Program-made: the position numbers and the translations under genes
Assembly: GCA_937996535.1 (NCBI GenBank)
Contig: CALKVF010000117.1
Span: 1 to 29,278, forward strand
Length of the DNA stretch: 29,278 nt
Direction: 5' to 3'
Origin: an uncultured Novosphingobium sp.
GTDB lineage: Bacteria > Pseudomonadota > Alphaproteobacteria > Sphingomonadales > Sphingomonadaceae
The notes under the pieces: model-generated
Seen by the model: the letters and a program-made list of their open reading frames with translations, nothing else
Database searches by the model: none
Told to the model about the DNA's origin: nothing
Shown: piece by piece, positions 7,880 through 15,902 of the stretch
How positions within the stretch are numbered: the stretch's first letter is position 1
How the letters are laid out: each line of letters begins with the position of its first letter

Positions 7880-8236
7880 ATGGGTCTGCTTGATGGAATT
7901 CTTGGCCAGGTGGCTGGTAATCTCGATGTCGCCTCGCTTGCCGAAAAGGTCGGGCTTGACCCCGCAATGGCCGAAAAGGCCGTGGCCGCGCTCGGTCAGG
8001 CCCACCCCGAACCCGGCGACACGGTGGCAACCGCTGCCGAGCGCACCGGGATCGATGCCGGGGTGATGGGCCAGATCGCCAGCCAGCTGGGCGGCGAAGG
8101 CGCGCTGGGTCAGCTCTCGGGCCTGCTCAAGGGCGAAGGCGCCGGCGGGATCATGGGCGCGCTCGACCGCGATGGCGATGGCAACCAGCTCAACGACCTC
8201 GCCGGGCTCGCTGGCGGGCTGCTCGGCAAGAACTAA
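7880..8236 (+). CDS. DUF937/YidB-like small protein
   Basis: This 118-residue protein is rich in glycine, alanine and leucine. It opens with MGLLDGILGQVAGNL and contains short helical repeats such as VMGQIASQLGGEGALGQL. Near the end, residues 96-106 (DRDGDGNQLND) resemble a calcium-binding loop, followed by LAGLAGGLLG. DUF937-family proteins typically finish with such an acidic DRDGDG motif. The function of the family is unknown. CAGGAG lies seven bases before the ATG, and that ribosome-binding site overlaps a GANTC site at 7869-7873. The stop is four bases from the stop of the convergent DUF885 gene. Confidence 0.75.
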   Translation: MGLLDGILGQVAGNLDVASLAEKVGLDPAMAEKAVAALGQAHPEPGDTVATAAERTGIDAGVMGQIASQLGGEGALGQLSGLLKGEGAGGIMGALDRDGDGNQLNDLAGLAGGLLGKN

Positions 8237-8249
8237 AGGCTCAGCCTTT
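8235..8249. repeat. Short palindrome between convergent stops
   Basis: AAAGGCT-C-AGCCTTT is a perfect 7+7 inverted repeat. It overlaps the stop codons of both convergent genes (TAA 8234-8236 plus strand; TGA 8243-8241 minus strand). It could form a small hairpin with an AAAGG/CCTTT stem and might help terminate both transcripts, but it is weak and lacks a clear T tract. Confidence 0.35.
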
Positions 8250-10091
8250 CAGCGTCCGCTCGATGTAGCGGGTGACATTGTCGCCCAACACGTCGAGCGG
8301 CACGTTGCCCCCGGTCACCACCGCATCGTCGAAATCGCGCAGGTCGTATTTCACGCCGAGCGCGGCCTTGGCGCGCTCGCGCTGGGCAAGAATTTCGCTG
8401 TGGCCCATCTTGTAGCCGCAGGCCTGGCCCGGCCACGAGCAATAGCGTTCGACTTCGGGCGTGACTTCGGCCAGCCCCGAGCCATTGGTGCTCGAAAACC
8501 ACTGGATCGCCTGTTCGCGGCTCCAGCGCTTGGCGTGGAGGCCGGTGTCGACCACCATGCGGCAGGCACGGAACGCGATAGACTGGAGATAGCCGAGCTG
8601 GCCAACCGGATCGCCGTCATAGGCGCCCAGTTCATCGCCCAGCGTTTCGGCATAGAGCGCCCAGCCTTCGGAATAGGCGTTGAAGGCCAGCAGGGTGCGG
8701 ATCAGCGGCAGGCGGTTGGCATATTCGCCCTGCCAGACGTGGCCCGGGATGCCTTCGTGGAAGGCCAGCGTGGGCAGCGAATAGCGGCTGTGGCGGTCGG
8801 TATCGCCCAGGTTGATCCAGATCTTGCCGGGGATCGAGCCATCGATCGAACCCGCGCCGCCATAGGCACCGGGCGCGCCGGCTTCCTCGGCGGGCGGCAG
8901 GGGGCGGATTTCAAGATTGCCCTTCACCAGCGTGCGGAAGGCCTGGGGCAGCTTGCCCCGGATGAAGTCGATCTTGCCCTGCATCGCGGCGATGATCTGG
9001 GCGCGGCCTTCGTCATTGGCCGGGAACTTGAAGCGCGGATCGGCGCCCAGCGCGGTCATCCGTTCGCCCACGGTGCCCTGGGTGAAGCCCAGCGAACGCA
9101 AGATCGGGTCCATCCGCGCGTGGAGCATCGCCAGCTGTTCAAGCCCCATCGCGTGGACTTCATCGGGCGTGCGGCGGGTGGTGGTGCTGGCGCGCAGCGC
9201 CCAGGCGTAGAATTCCTCGCCATGCGGACGCGCCCACAGGCCTGCGTCGCTGGTGGCCAGAGCGCGCTGGGCCTTGATCTCGGCAAGCTGCGCGGCAAGC
9301 GCGGCGCTGACCGGGCCGGTGGCGATGGCGCGGGCGCGCGCATCCCAATCGCCGGCGATCTGTCCGGTGCGCTTGACCAGCGAGGACACCAGCCCGCCGC
9401 CGTTCTGCGCATCCTTGAGCGCGATTTCGAGCTGACGGATGGTCTTGTCGAGCAGGAAGGCGGGCGGCACCAGTCCCTTGGCGCGGGCATCGGCGACCCG
9501 CGCGGTTTCGCCTTCGAGCTGGGCGGGGAACTGGGCCATCCGCGCGAGATAGGCCTCGGCATCGGCGGCATCGCGCACCGGATGATCGGAATCGAGGAAA
9601 CGCGGCGTATCGAGATAGGCCCCGACGTTCTGGATCACCGTATAGGGCGTGTTGCGCCAGCCGCCGACCGCGATATCGCCGTAAGGCATGGCAAAGCCAT
9701 CGAGCGAGGTCGAAAAGGCGCTTTTGACCACGGCGAGGCTGGTCTGCACCGCCGGATCGAGCCCTGCGGTGTCAAAGGCGGACACCTGGGCGAGTGCGCG
9801 GCGCAGCAGGGCGGCCTGCTGGTCCTGCCCGGCGGCGGAGCGATCGCCCAACTGGCTGCGCAGCGCGGCCTTCGCCCCGGTGTCGATCCCCAGCGAGGTC
9901 GCCTGTTCGGGTGACAGGTCGAGCATCTGCGCGGCCAGCGCATCAAGAAACGCTGGCGCGCCTTGTGCCGGTGCGGGCGGGAGAACCGCGGCGGCAACGG
10001 GATTGCGGGTGCAGGCTTCGAGCGCGAGCGCGGCGCTGCCGGCTCCGAGCAGGACGAGCGATTGGCGGCGGGACAGGGTCAGGTTCTTCAT
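8241..10091 (-). CDS. DUF885-family lipoprotein, putative metallopeptidase
   Basis: This 616-residue protein begins with a twin-arginine-like signal (LSRRQSLVLLGAGSAAL) ending in a lipobox-like LALEAC. It is therefore probably exported folded and lipid-anchored facing the periplasm. The rest matches the DUF885 family: a long helical region, then LAFHEGIPGHVWQ, an HExxxH-type zinc site, at about residue 445, and YSEGWALYAETLGDELG further on, which supplies another likely metal-binding glutamate. Family members are predicted peptidases of the gluzincin type, and few have been tested. The gene stands alone on the minus strand between two convergent or divergent partners, 63 bases from the start of the divergent small membrane protein gene. 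Confidence 0.85.
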   Translation of the reverse strand: MKNLTLSRRQSLVLLGAGSAALALEACTRNPVAAAVLPPAPAQGAPAFLDALAAQMLDLSPEQATSLGIDTGAKAALRSQLGDRSAAGQDQQAALLRRALAQVSAFDTAGLDPAVQTSLAVVKSAFSTSLDGFAMPYGDIAVGGWRNTPYTVIQNVGAYLDTPRFLDSDHPVRDAADAEAYLARMAQFPAQLEGETARVADARAKGLVPPAFLLDKTIRQLEIALKDAQNGGGLVSSLVKRTGQIAGDWDARARAIATGPVSAALAAQLAEIKAQRALATSDAGLWARPHGEEFYAWALRASTTTRRTPDEVHAMGLEQLAMLHARMDPILRSLGFTQGTVGERMTALGADPRFKFPANDEGRAQIIAAMQGKIDFIRGKLPQAFRTLVKGNLEIRPLPPAEEAGAPGAYGGAGSIDGSIPGKIWINLGDTDRHSRYSLPTLAFHEGIPGHVWQGEYANRLPLIRTLLAFNAYSEGWALYAETLGDELGAYDGDPVGQLGYLQSIAFRACRMVVDTGLHAKRWSREQAIQWFSSTNGSGLAEVTPEVERYCSWPGQACGYKMGHSEILAQRERAKAALGVKYDLRDFDDAVVTGGNVPLDVLGDNVTRYIERTLKG

Positions 10092-10154
10092 GCCGGCATG
10101 GATAGGCAGCCGCGAGGGCGTGTCAAACCCCGTTCGACATGTTACTTCACAGTC

Positions 10155-10352
10155 ATGGATACTGTGCTTTCGATCCTCGTCCTTGCCGCCATCGCCCTGA
10201 TCTGGGGGGCCTATGCGCTGTGGCAGCGCGGCGGATCGCGCAAGCAGGTCGTGCTGATGCTGGTCATGGCCGCCGTGCTGGCCGCCAATGTCGCGATATG
10301 GGTCTTGCCGGTGGGCGGGGCGCAGGCCCCGGCCTCGACCGAACTCAAATAA
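10155..10352 (+). CDS. Small membrane protein, unknown function
   Basis: The 65-residue product has two predicted membrane helices (residues 4-23 VLSILVLAAIALIWGAYALW and 33-52 VLMLVMAAVLAANVAIWVLP). They are joined by the basic loop QRGGSRKQ, which should face the cytoplasm. I do not recognise a family beyond a hypothetical protein. The ATG at 10155 was chosen because it begins directly with the first helix; the open frame upstream is antisense to the DUF885 gene. Its stop lies three bases from the stop of the convergent hydrolase gene. Length, hydrophobic pattern and lack of a competing frame make it probably real. Confidence 0.65.
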   Translation: MDTVLSILVLAAIALIWGAYALWQRGGSRKQVVLMLVMAAVLAANVAIWVLPVGGAQAPASTELK

Positions 10353-10355
10353 GGC

Positions 10356-11012
10356 TCAACGGATCGGGCAATCCGGCGCGAGGCGCATGTCGAGGTAGTT
10401 GTCGACCGAGCGCATCAGATCATCCATTTCATTTTCGAAGAAATGGTTCGCACGGGGAATTTCCTCGTGGTGGATGGTGATGTGCTTTTGCGTGCGCAGC
10501 TTGTCGACCAGCTTCTGCACGGCATTGGGCGTGACCACGGTATCGCCCGCGCCCTGCACGATGATGCCCGAGGAGGGGCACGGCGCGAGGAAGCTGAAAT
10601 CGTACATGTTGGCGGGCGGCGCGACCGAGATGAAGCCGCGGATTTCCGGGCGGCGCATCAACAGCTGCATGCCGATCAGCGCGCCGAACGAATAGCCCGC
10701 GATCCAGGTGCTGCTGGCTTCGGGGTGGATCGACTGCACCCAATCGAGCGCGGCGGCGGCATCCGACAGTTCGCCGATCCCGTTGTCAAAGCTGCCCTGG
10801 CTGCGGCCCACGCCGCGGAAATTGAAGCGCAGGGTGGCAAAGCCGCGATTGACGAAAGTCTTGTACATCGCCTGGGTGATGCGATCGTTCATCGTGCCGC
10901 CGGCCTGCGGGTGCGGGTGCAGGATCATCGCAACCGGCGCGCGCGGACGCGTGGCGGGCTGGAAACGACCTTCGAGACGACCTTCGGGACCGGGGAAAAT
11001 GACGGAAGGCAT
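10356..11012 (-). CDS. Alpha/beta hydrolase (COG2945-like)
   Basis: The product has 218 residues from the ATG at 11012, with AGGTG at a good distance upstream. Alpha/beta hydrolase features are visible: the oxyanion region LHPHPQAGGTM, the FRGVGRSQGSFD segment, the nucleophile elbow GYSFGA, the acid in VQGAGDTVV and the histidine in RANHFFEN. There is no signal peptide, so it is cytoplasmic. The substrate is unknown. In many alphaproteobacteria a hydrolase of this type lies beside iron-sulfur assembly genes, and here it is divergent from a cysteine desulfurase across 134 bases. That suggests, but does not prove, a linked role. Confidence 0.85.
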   Translation of the reverse strand: MPSVIFPGPEGRLEGRFQPATRPRAPVAMILHPHPQAGGTMNDRITQAMYKTFVNRGFATLRFNFRGVGRSQGSFDNGIGELSDAAAALDWVQSIHPEASSTWIAGYSFGALIGMQLLMRRPEIRGFISVAPPANMYDFSFLAPCPSSGIIVQGAGDTVVTPNAVQKLVDKLRTQKHITIHHEEIPRANHFFENEMDDLMRSVDNYLDMRLAPDCPIR

Positions 11013-11106
11013 GTATGCGCACCTGCTCTTGTCGGCGCCCCACTCGCGGCGTCCGCAAGAAAGCGGCATGCCGGACCGGTTAGGGCTGTGATCGGGAGAG
11101 AGGCGC

Positions 11107-11143
11107 TATATAGAAACGCAAGTCCCAAAAGCAACTTTTTGCG
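11107..11143 (+). promoter_or_regulatory. Possible iscS-type promoter/leader element
   Basis: Upstream of the first desulfurase, TATATA at 11107-11112 could be a -10 box, although no good -35 box is at the usual distance. It is followed by CGCAA (11117-11121) and TTGCG (11139-11143), a 5-base inverted repeat around an A-rich centre. This could be an operator or a weak leader hairpin next to the ATG at 11147. It is not a clear IscR or RirA site. Confidence 0.25.
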
Positions 11144-11146
11144 AGC

Positions 11147-12178
11147 ATGACCTTCGATTCCCTCTATCTCGACCACGCTGCGACCACTCCGCTGCTGCCC
11201 GTCGCGCGCGATGCCATGCTGGAAGGCTTCGCGCTCTGGGCCAATCCATCGAGCCCGCACCGCGCCGGGCGCGCCGCCCGCGCCGCCTTGGAAGAGGCAC
11301 GCGCGCGGCTGAAAACGGCGCTCGGCTGGGGCGGCGAAGTGGTGTTCACCAGCGGCGCGAGCGAAGCGCTGGCACTGGCGATGACGCGCAGCGCGCTGCC
11401 GCTCGCCGCCGTCAGCGCGGTCGAGCATGAGGCCGTGCTGCGCCACGCCGGCGCTGCGGCGCGGCTCGGCGTCGATGCGCAGGGGCTGGTCGATCCGGCT
11501 GCCTGCGCGCTAGCCGGGCTCGTCGCGGTGCAACAGGTCAACAACGAAACCGGGGTGATCCAGCCGCTCGGCGTGGTGGCAGGCGCGGTGCGGGCCGCCG
11601 GCGGCGTGCTCCTCGCCGATGCGGCGCAAGGGGCGGGCAAGCTTGCCACCCCCGATGCCGATCTCATCGCGCTGTCGGCGCACAAATTTGGCGGACCGGT
11701 GGGCGTTGGCGCGCTGCTGGTGCGCGATTGGGCCATGCTCAAGCCGACCGGCGGGCAGGAGCGCGGCTACCGCGCCGGGACCGAGAACCTGCCCGGCGTG
11801 CTGGCGCTGCTGGCCGCGCTGGAGGCCGATCGTAGCTGGCTCGATCAGGCCGCCATGCTTCGCGCGCAGCTTGATAAGGCGATCACCGCGGCGGGCGGCC
11901 AAATCGTGGCCGCAGAAGCGCCGCGTCTGGCTAGCATCGCGGCCTACCGGATGCCCGGAAAATCGGCCAATGCCCAGCTGATCCGCTTTGACGGGCAGGG
12001 GATCGCGGTCTCGGCAGGGAGCGCCTGTTCGTCGGGCTCGCTGCGCACCAGCCATGTACTCGATGCGATGGGGATTGCGGGCGCGGGTGAGGTGATCCGC
12101 GTGTCGCTGGGCCGCGAAACCACCGCCGCCGAGGTGGACCGCTTTGTCGCCGCGTGGCGCGAGGTCGCCGGGGCATGA
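11147..12178 (+). CDS. Cysteine desulfurase, NifS/IscS family, divergent paralogue
   Basis: This 343-residue, fold-type I PLP enzyme is expected to strip sulfur from cysteine for iron-sulfur clusters or thio-modifications. Visible features are LYLDHAATTPL at the N-terminus, AVEHEAVL (a histidine above the cofactor), QQVNNETGVIQP, DAAQGAGK, the PLP lysine Lys180 in SAHKFGGP, GGQERGYRAGTEN, and the persulfide cysteine Cys294 in SAGSACSSGS. It is shorter than E. coli IscS (404 residues), mainly at the C-terminus. It is also unusual: the usual TESDNLAI segment reads SEALALAM, losing the conserved asparagine. Its stop overlaps the next desulfurase start (ATGA), so the two are probably made together. 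Confidence 0.88.
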   Translation: MTFDSLYLDHAATTPLLPVARDAMLEGFALWANPSSPHRAGRAARAALEEARARLKTALGWGGEVVFTSGASEALALAMTRSALPLAAVSAVEHEAVLRHAGAAARLGVDAQGLVDPAACALAGLVAVQQVNNETGVIQPLGVVAGAVRAAGGVLLADAAQGAGKLATPDADLIALSAHKFGGPVGVGALLVRDWAMLKPTGGQERGYRAGTENLPGVLALLAALEADRSWLDQAAMLRAQLDKAITAAGGQIVAAEAPRLASIAAYRMPGKSANAQLIRFDGQGIAVSAGSACSSGSLRTSHVLDAMGIAGAGEVIRVSLGRETTAAEVDRFVAAWREVAGA

Positions 12179-13242
12179 TCTATCTCGACTATCAGGCGAC
12201 CACGCCGCTGGCCCCCGAAGCGCGCGCCGCGATGGCCCCGTGGCTGGCCGAGGATGGGTTTGCCAATCCCCACAGTCCCCACCGCATGGGCCGCGCGGCC
12301 AGGGCTGCGGTCGAGGTGGCGCGCGATCAGGTTGCCAGCCTGCTTCCGCCGGGCGGCCGCGTGATCTTCACCGGCTCGGCGACCGAGGCGATCAACCTTG
12401 CAATCCAGGGCAGCGGCGCGCGGCATGTGGCGGCGAGCGCGATCGAACACGCCGCCGTGCTCGATACGGCGCGGGCGTGCTCAACGCTCAGCGAATTGCC
12501 GGTCGATGCTGAGGGGCTGGTCGCTGCCGATACGGCGCTCCCCGCCGGGGCGGATCTGGTCGCGGTGATGCAGGTCAACAACGAGATCGGGACGATCCAG
12601 CCGGTCGACGAACTGGCGGCGCGCGCGCGCTCGGCGGGCGCACTGTTCCTGTGCGACGGCGTACAGGGCGCGGGCAAGCTGGCTAGGCCCGAGGGGGCCG
12701 ATCTGATCGCACTGTCGGCGCACAAGCTCTATGGCCCCAAGGGCATCGGCGCGCTGTGGGTCCGCGACGGGGTGCAATTGCGCCCGCTGATCCACGGCGG
12801 CGGTCAGGAAGCCGGTCTGCGCTCGGGCACGCTCAGCCCGGCGCTTTGTGCCGGATTTGGCGCGGCGGCGGCGGTCGCGGCTGCACGGATGGCGGACGAT
12901 GCCGCCTATGTCGGCGCGCTGTGGCAGGCCGCGCGGGGTGCGCTGGCGCGCTGGACGCTCAACGGCAGCGAGAGCCAGCGCTGGCACGGCAATCTCAATC
13001 TGCGGCTGGACGGGCTCGATGTTGCCCGGTTGATGAGCGAGTGCCGCACGGTGATGTTCTCGGCCGGATCGGCCTGTGCCAGCGGGTCGGGGCGGCCCAG
13101 CCATGTGCTGGCGACGCTGGGGCTGGCACCGGCCGCGGCGAAGAGTTCGATCCGCTTGGGTTTCGGGCGTTATACGGTTAGGGATGAACTGGTTGCAGCT
13201 TGCGCCGCGCTGGATGCCGCGGCGCGCGAACAGGGGTGCTGA
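12175..13242 (+). CDS. Cysteine desulfurase, NifS/IscS family
   Basis: The product has 355 residues from the ATG at 12175, which overlaps the previous stop by four bases. It keeps the classical motifs: MIYLDYQATTPL, SATEAINLAI, AIEHAAVLDT, MQVNNEIGTIQP, DGVQGAGK, PLP lysine Lys184 in SAHKLYGPKG, HGGGQEAGLRSGT, and persulfide cysteine Cys301 in SAGSACASGSG. Of the two tandem enzymes this one looks more like a standard class I desulfurase, except that the ERG triplet reads EAG. It should pass sulfur to a scaffold or a tRNA-thiolation partner, none of which is in the window. The ferredoxin gene starts within its stop codon (TGATG), which points to a functional link. Confidence 0.9.
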   Translation: MIYLDYQATTPLAPEARAAMAPWLAEDGFANPHSPHRMGRAARAAVEVARDQVASLLPPGGRVIFTGSATEAINLAIQGSGARHVAASAIEHAAVLDTARACSTLSELPVDAEGLVAADTALPAGADLVAVMQVNNEIGTIQPVDELAARARSAGALFLCDGVQGAGKLARPEGADLIALSAHKLYGPKGIGALWVRDGVQLRPLIHGGGQEAGLRSGTLSPALCAGFGAAAAVAAARMADDAAYVGALWQAARGALARWTLNGSESQRWHGNLNLRLDGLDVARLMSECRTVMFSAGSACASGSGRPSHVLATLGLAPAAAKSSIRLGFGRYTVRDELVAACAALDAAAREQGC

Positions 13243-13574
13243 TGGTCAGGGTCACGTTCATTACGGCGCAGGGCGACAAGGTTGCGGCCGAGGGCGCCGA
13301 GGGCGTCTCGCTGCTCGAAGTCGGGCAGCACGCCGACATGCCGCTTGAAGGCACCTGCGAAGGGCAGATGGCCTGTTCGACCTGCCATGTGATCGTCGCC
13401 AAGGAGTGGTTCGATCGCCTGATCCCTGCCAGCGAAGACGAGGAAGACATGCTCGATCTGGCCGCCGGCGTCGCGCGGACCAGTCGCCTGGCCTGCCAGA
13501 TCACACTGACGGCGGCGCTCGATGGTCTGGAAGTGAGAATTCCGGGGGAAAGCCACGACATGCAGCGGGGCTGA
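13242..13574 (+). CDS. [2Fe-2S] ferredoxin, adrenodoxin/Isc type
   Basis: The product has 110 residues from the ATG at 13242. The cluster ligands are Cys39, Cys45, Cys48 and Cys85, giving the C-x5-C-x2-C-x36-C spacing of adrenodoxin-like ferredoxins (TCEGQMACSTCHVI ... RLACQ). The acidic stretch ASEDEEDML between them is the usual partner-docking helix. Such ferredoxins give electrons for iron-sulfur cluster assembly or to P450-type enzymes. Because it starts inside the stop of the second desulfurase, supplying electrons for sulfur mobilisation is the likelier role. Confidence in the fold is high; the physiological partner is an inference. Confidence 0.93.
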   Translation: MVRVTFITAQGDKVAAEGAEGVSLLEVGQHADMPLEGTCEGQMACSTCHVIVAKEWFDRLIPASEDEEDMLDLAAGVARTSRLACQITLTAALDGLEVRIPGESHDMQRG

Positions 13575-13616
13575 CCCTTGGCGGGCGGATTCGCACCCTG
13601 CTAGGGCTGAGCAGCA

Positions 13617-15902
13617 ATGGTTACCGAGACGACCGAACCCGATCCGTTTGACGCCATCGTCGATGCGCCGTTCGATTCCGCGCTGTCGCAGCGTTACCTT
13701 GTCTATGCGCTGTCGACGATCACCGCGCGCTCGCTGCCCGATCTGCGCGATGGGCTGAAGCCGGTGCACCGCCGCCTGCTCTGGGCGATGCGGCAGTTGA
13801 AGCTCGATCCGAGCCAGGCCTTCAAGAAATCGGCCCGCGTCGTGGGCGACGTGATCGGCAAGTATCACCCGCACGGCGATGCCTCGGTCTATGACGCGAT
13901 GGTCCGTCTCGCGCAGGATTTTTCGCTGCGCTATCCGCTGGTCGAGGGCCAGGGCAACTTCGGCAATATCGACGGCGATAACGCCGCCGCCTATCGCTAC
14001 ACCGAAGCGCGCCTGACCAAGACCGCGATCCAGCTGATGGCCGGGCTTGATGAAGGCACGGTCGATTTCGTCGCCACCTACAACGGCGAAGAAGAAGAGC
14101 CCGAAATCTTCCCGGGTCTGTTCCCCAATCTGCTGGCCAACGGATCAAGCGGGATCGCGGTGGGCATGGCCACCAATATCCCGAGCCACAACGTGGCCGA
14201 GATCATCGATGCCACGCTGCTGCTGATCGACAACCCCCATGTCGAACACACCCAGTTGATGGAAGTGTTCCACGGGCCCGATTTCCCGACCGGCGGCGTG
14301 GTGGTGGAAAGCCCGGCAGTGATTTCCGCGGCCTATGAAACCGGCAAGGGCGCAATGCGCGTGCGCGGGCGGTTTTCGACCGGGCGCAACCCCGATGGCA
14401 CCTGGGAAGAAACCGGGATCGAGAAGCTGGGTGGCGGGCAGTGGCAGCTGGTCATTTCCGAAATTCCCTATCAGCTCGCCAAGGGCAAGCTGATCGAGCA
14501 GGTCGCCCAGGCGATCGCCGACAAGAAGCTGCCGATCCTTGAGGACGTGCGCGATGAATCGGACGAACAGATCCGCATCGTCTTCGTTCCCAAGAGCCGC
14601 AATGTCGATCCTGAACTGCTCAAGGAATCGCTGTTTAAGCTGACCGATCTGGAAAGCCGCTTCAGCCTCAACCTCAACGTGCTCGATTCCACGCGCACGC
14701 CTGGGGTACTGGGGCTCAAGCTGGTGTTGCAGGAATGGGTCATCGCCCAGATCGACATCTTGCTGCGCCGCGCGCGGCACCGGCTGGAAAAGATCGCGAA
14801 CCGGCTTGAGCTGCTCGATGGCTATATCATTGCCTATCTCAACCTTGACCGGATCATCGAGATCATCCGCACCGAGGATGAGCCCAAGCCGGTGATGATG
14901 GCCGAGTTCGGTCTGACCGACCGTCAGGCCGAAGCGATCCTCAACATGCGGCTGCGCAGTCTGCGCCGGCTTGAGGAAATGGAACTGCGGCGCGAGCGCG
15001 ACGATCTCGTGGCCGAACAGGACGAATTGCAGAAGCTGCTCGACAGCCCGGCGCGCCAGCGCACCCGGCTGAAGCGCGATCTGGCCAGCCTGCGCAAGGA
15101 CTATGCCGAGGGTACCGCGCTTGGCCGCCGCCGCACGACCGTTGCCGAAGCCGCGCCGACGGTGGAATTCAGCATGGACGCGATGATCGAAAAGGCGCCG
15201 GTCACGGTGATCCTGTCGGCCAAGGGCTGGATTCGCGGGGCGAGCGGACACGAGCCGCTGGATAAGGAATTCAAGTTCAAGGAAGGCGATGGCCCGGCCT
15301 TTGCCCTCCACGGGCAGACCACCGACAAGCTGCTGATCGCCTGCGACAATGGCCGCTTCTACACCCTGGGCGCCGACAAGCTGCCTTCGGCGCGCGGCTT
15401 TGGCGAACCGATCCGCACCATGATCGATATCGATGCCGAAGCGCAGATCGTTGCGGTGGTGGCCTACAAGCCCAAGGGGCAGTTGCTGCTGGCCAGCAAT
15501 GCCGGGCGCGGTTTCGTGGCCGAAATGGACGAACTGCTGGCCGAAACCCGCAAGGGCCGCGGCGTGGTGACCACCAAGCCGGGCGTCCGGCTGGCGGTGG
15601 TGCGCGAAATCCCGGCCGAGCACGATCACATCGCAGTGGTGGGCGACAACCGCAAGCTGGTGGTCTTCGCGCTGTCTGAAATGCCGGTGCTGGGCAAGGG
15701 CCAGGGCGTTACGCTGCAGCGGTATCGCGATGGCGGGCTGTCGGACGCGATCACCCTGCGGCTGGAAGACGGCCTGAGCTGGGCGATGGGCGGCGAAACC
15801 GGGCGCACCCGCACTGAAAAGGACGTGGTGATGTGGAAGGTCGCGCGCGGCGCGGCCGGCCGGATGCCGCCGAGCGGCTTCCCGCGCGACAACAAGTTCT
15901 AA
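13617..15902 (+). CDS. parC: DNA topoisomerase IV subunit A
   Basis: This 761-residue protein is the DNA-cutting subunit of topoisomerase IV, which unlinks sister chromosomes. The start region LVYALSTITARSLPDLRDGLKPVHRR leads to the quinolone-binding region KYHPHGDASVYDAMV (residues 82-96) and the catalytic Tyr128 in AAYRYTEARL. A GyrA-like tower and coiled coil (VTEAILNMRLRSLRRLEE-type segment around residue 440) and a C-terminal beta-pinwheel follow. I call it ParC rather than GyrA because it lacks the GyrA box (QRRGGKG) and has the ParC-type truncated pinwheel. Residue 89 is alanine where E. coli ParC has Ser80. Its stop overlaps the cca stop by four bases. Confidence 0.92.
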   Translation: MVTETTEPDPFDAIVDAPFDSALSQRYLVYALSTITARSLPDLRDGLKPVHRRLLWAMRQLKLDPSQAFKKSARVVGDVIGKYHPHGDASVYDAMVRLAQDFSLRYPLVEGQGNFGNIDGDNAAAYRYTEARLTKTAIQLMAGLDEGTVDFVATYNGEEEEPEIFPGLFPNLLANGSSGIAVGMATNIPSHNVAEIIDATLLLIDNPHVEHTQLMEVFHGPDFPTGGVVVESPAVISAAYETGKGAMRVRGRFSTGRNPDGTWEETGIEKLGGGQWQLVISEIPYQLAKGKLIEQVAQAIADKKLPILEDVRDESDEQIRIVFVPKSRNVDPELLKESLFKLTDLESRFSLNLNVLDSTRTPGVLGLKLVLQEWVIAQIDILLRRARHRLEKIANRLELLDGYIIAYLNLDRIIEIIRTEDEPKPVMMAEFGLTDRQAEAILNMRLRSLRRLEEMELRRERDDLVAEQDELQKLLDSPARQRTRLKRDLASLRKDYAEGTALGRRRTTVAEAAPTVEFSMDAMIEKAPVTVILSAKGWIRGASGHEPLDKEFKFKEGDGPAFALHGQTTDKLLIACDNGRFYTLGADKLPSARGFGEPIRTMIDIDAEAQIVAVVAYKPKGQLLLASNAGRGFVAEMDELLAETRKGRGVVTTKPGVRLAVVREIPAEHDHIAVVGDNRKLVVFALSEMPVLGKGQGVTLQRYRDGGLSDAITLRLEDGLSWAMGGETGRTRTEKDVVMWKVARGAAGRMPPSGFPRDNKF

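Noticed and set aside
11147..13242. Recent tandem duplication of a desulfurase gene
   Set aside because: The two proteins share motifs but differ throughout, including in conserved cofactor-site residues, so any duplication is ancient.
14145..15629. 494-residue minus-strand open frame inside parC
   Set aside because: Antisense to parC, which has all its catalytic motifs. The frame is kept open only by GC-rich third positions.
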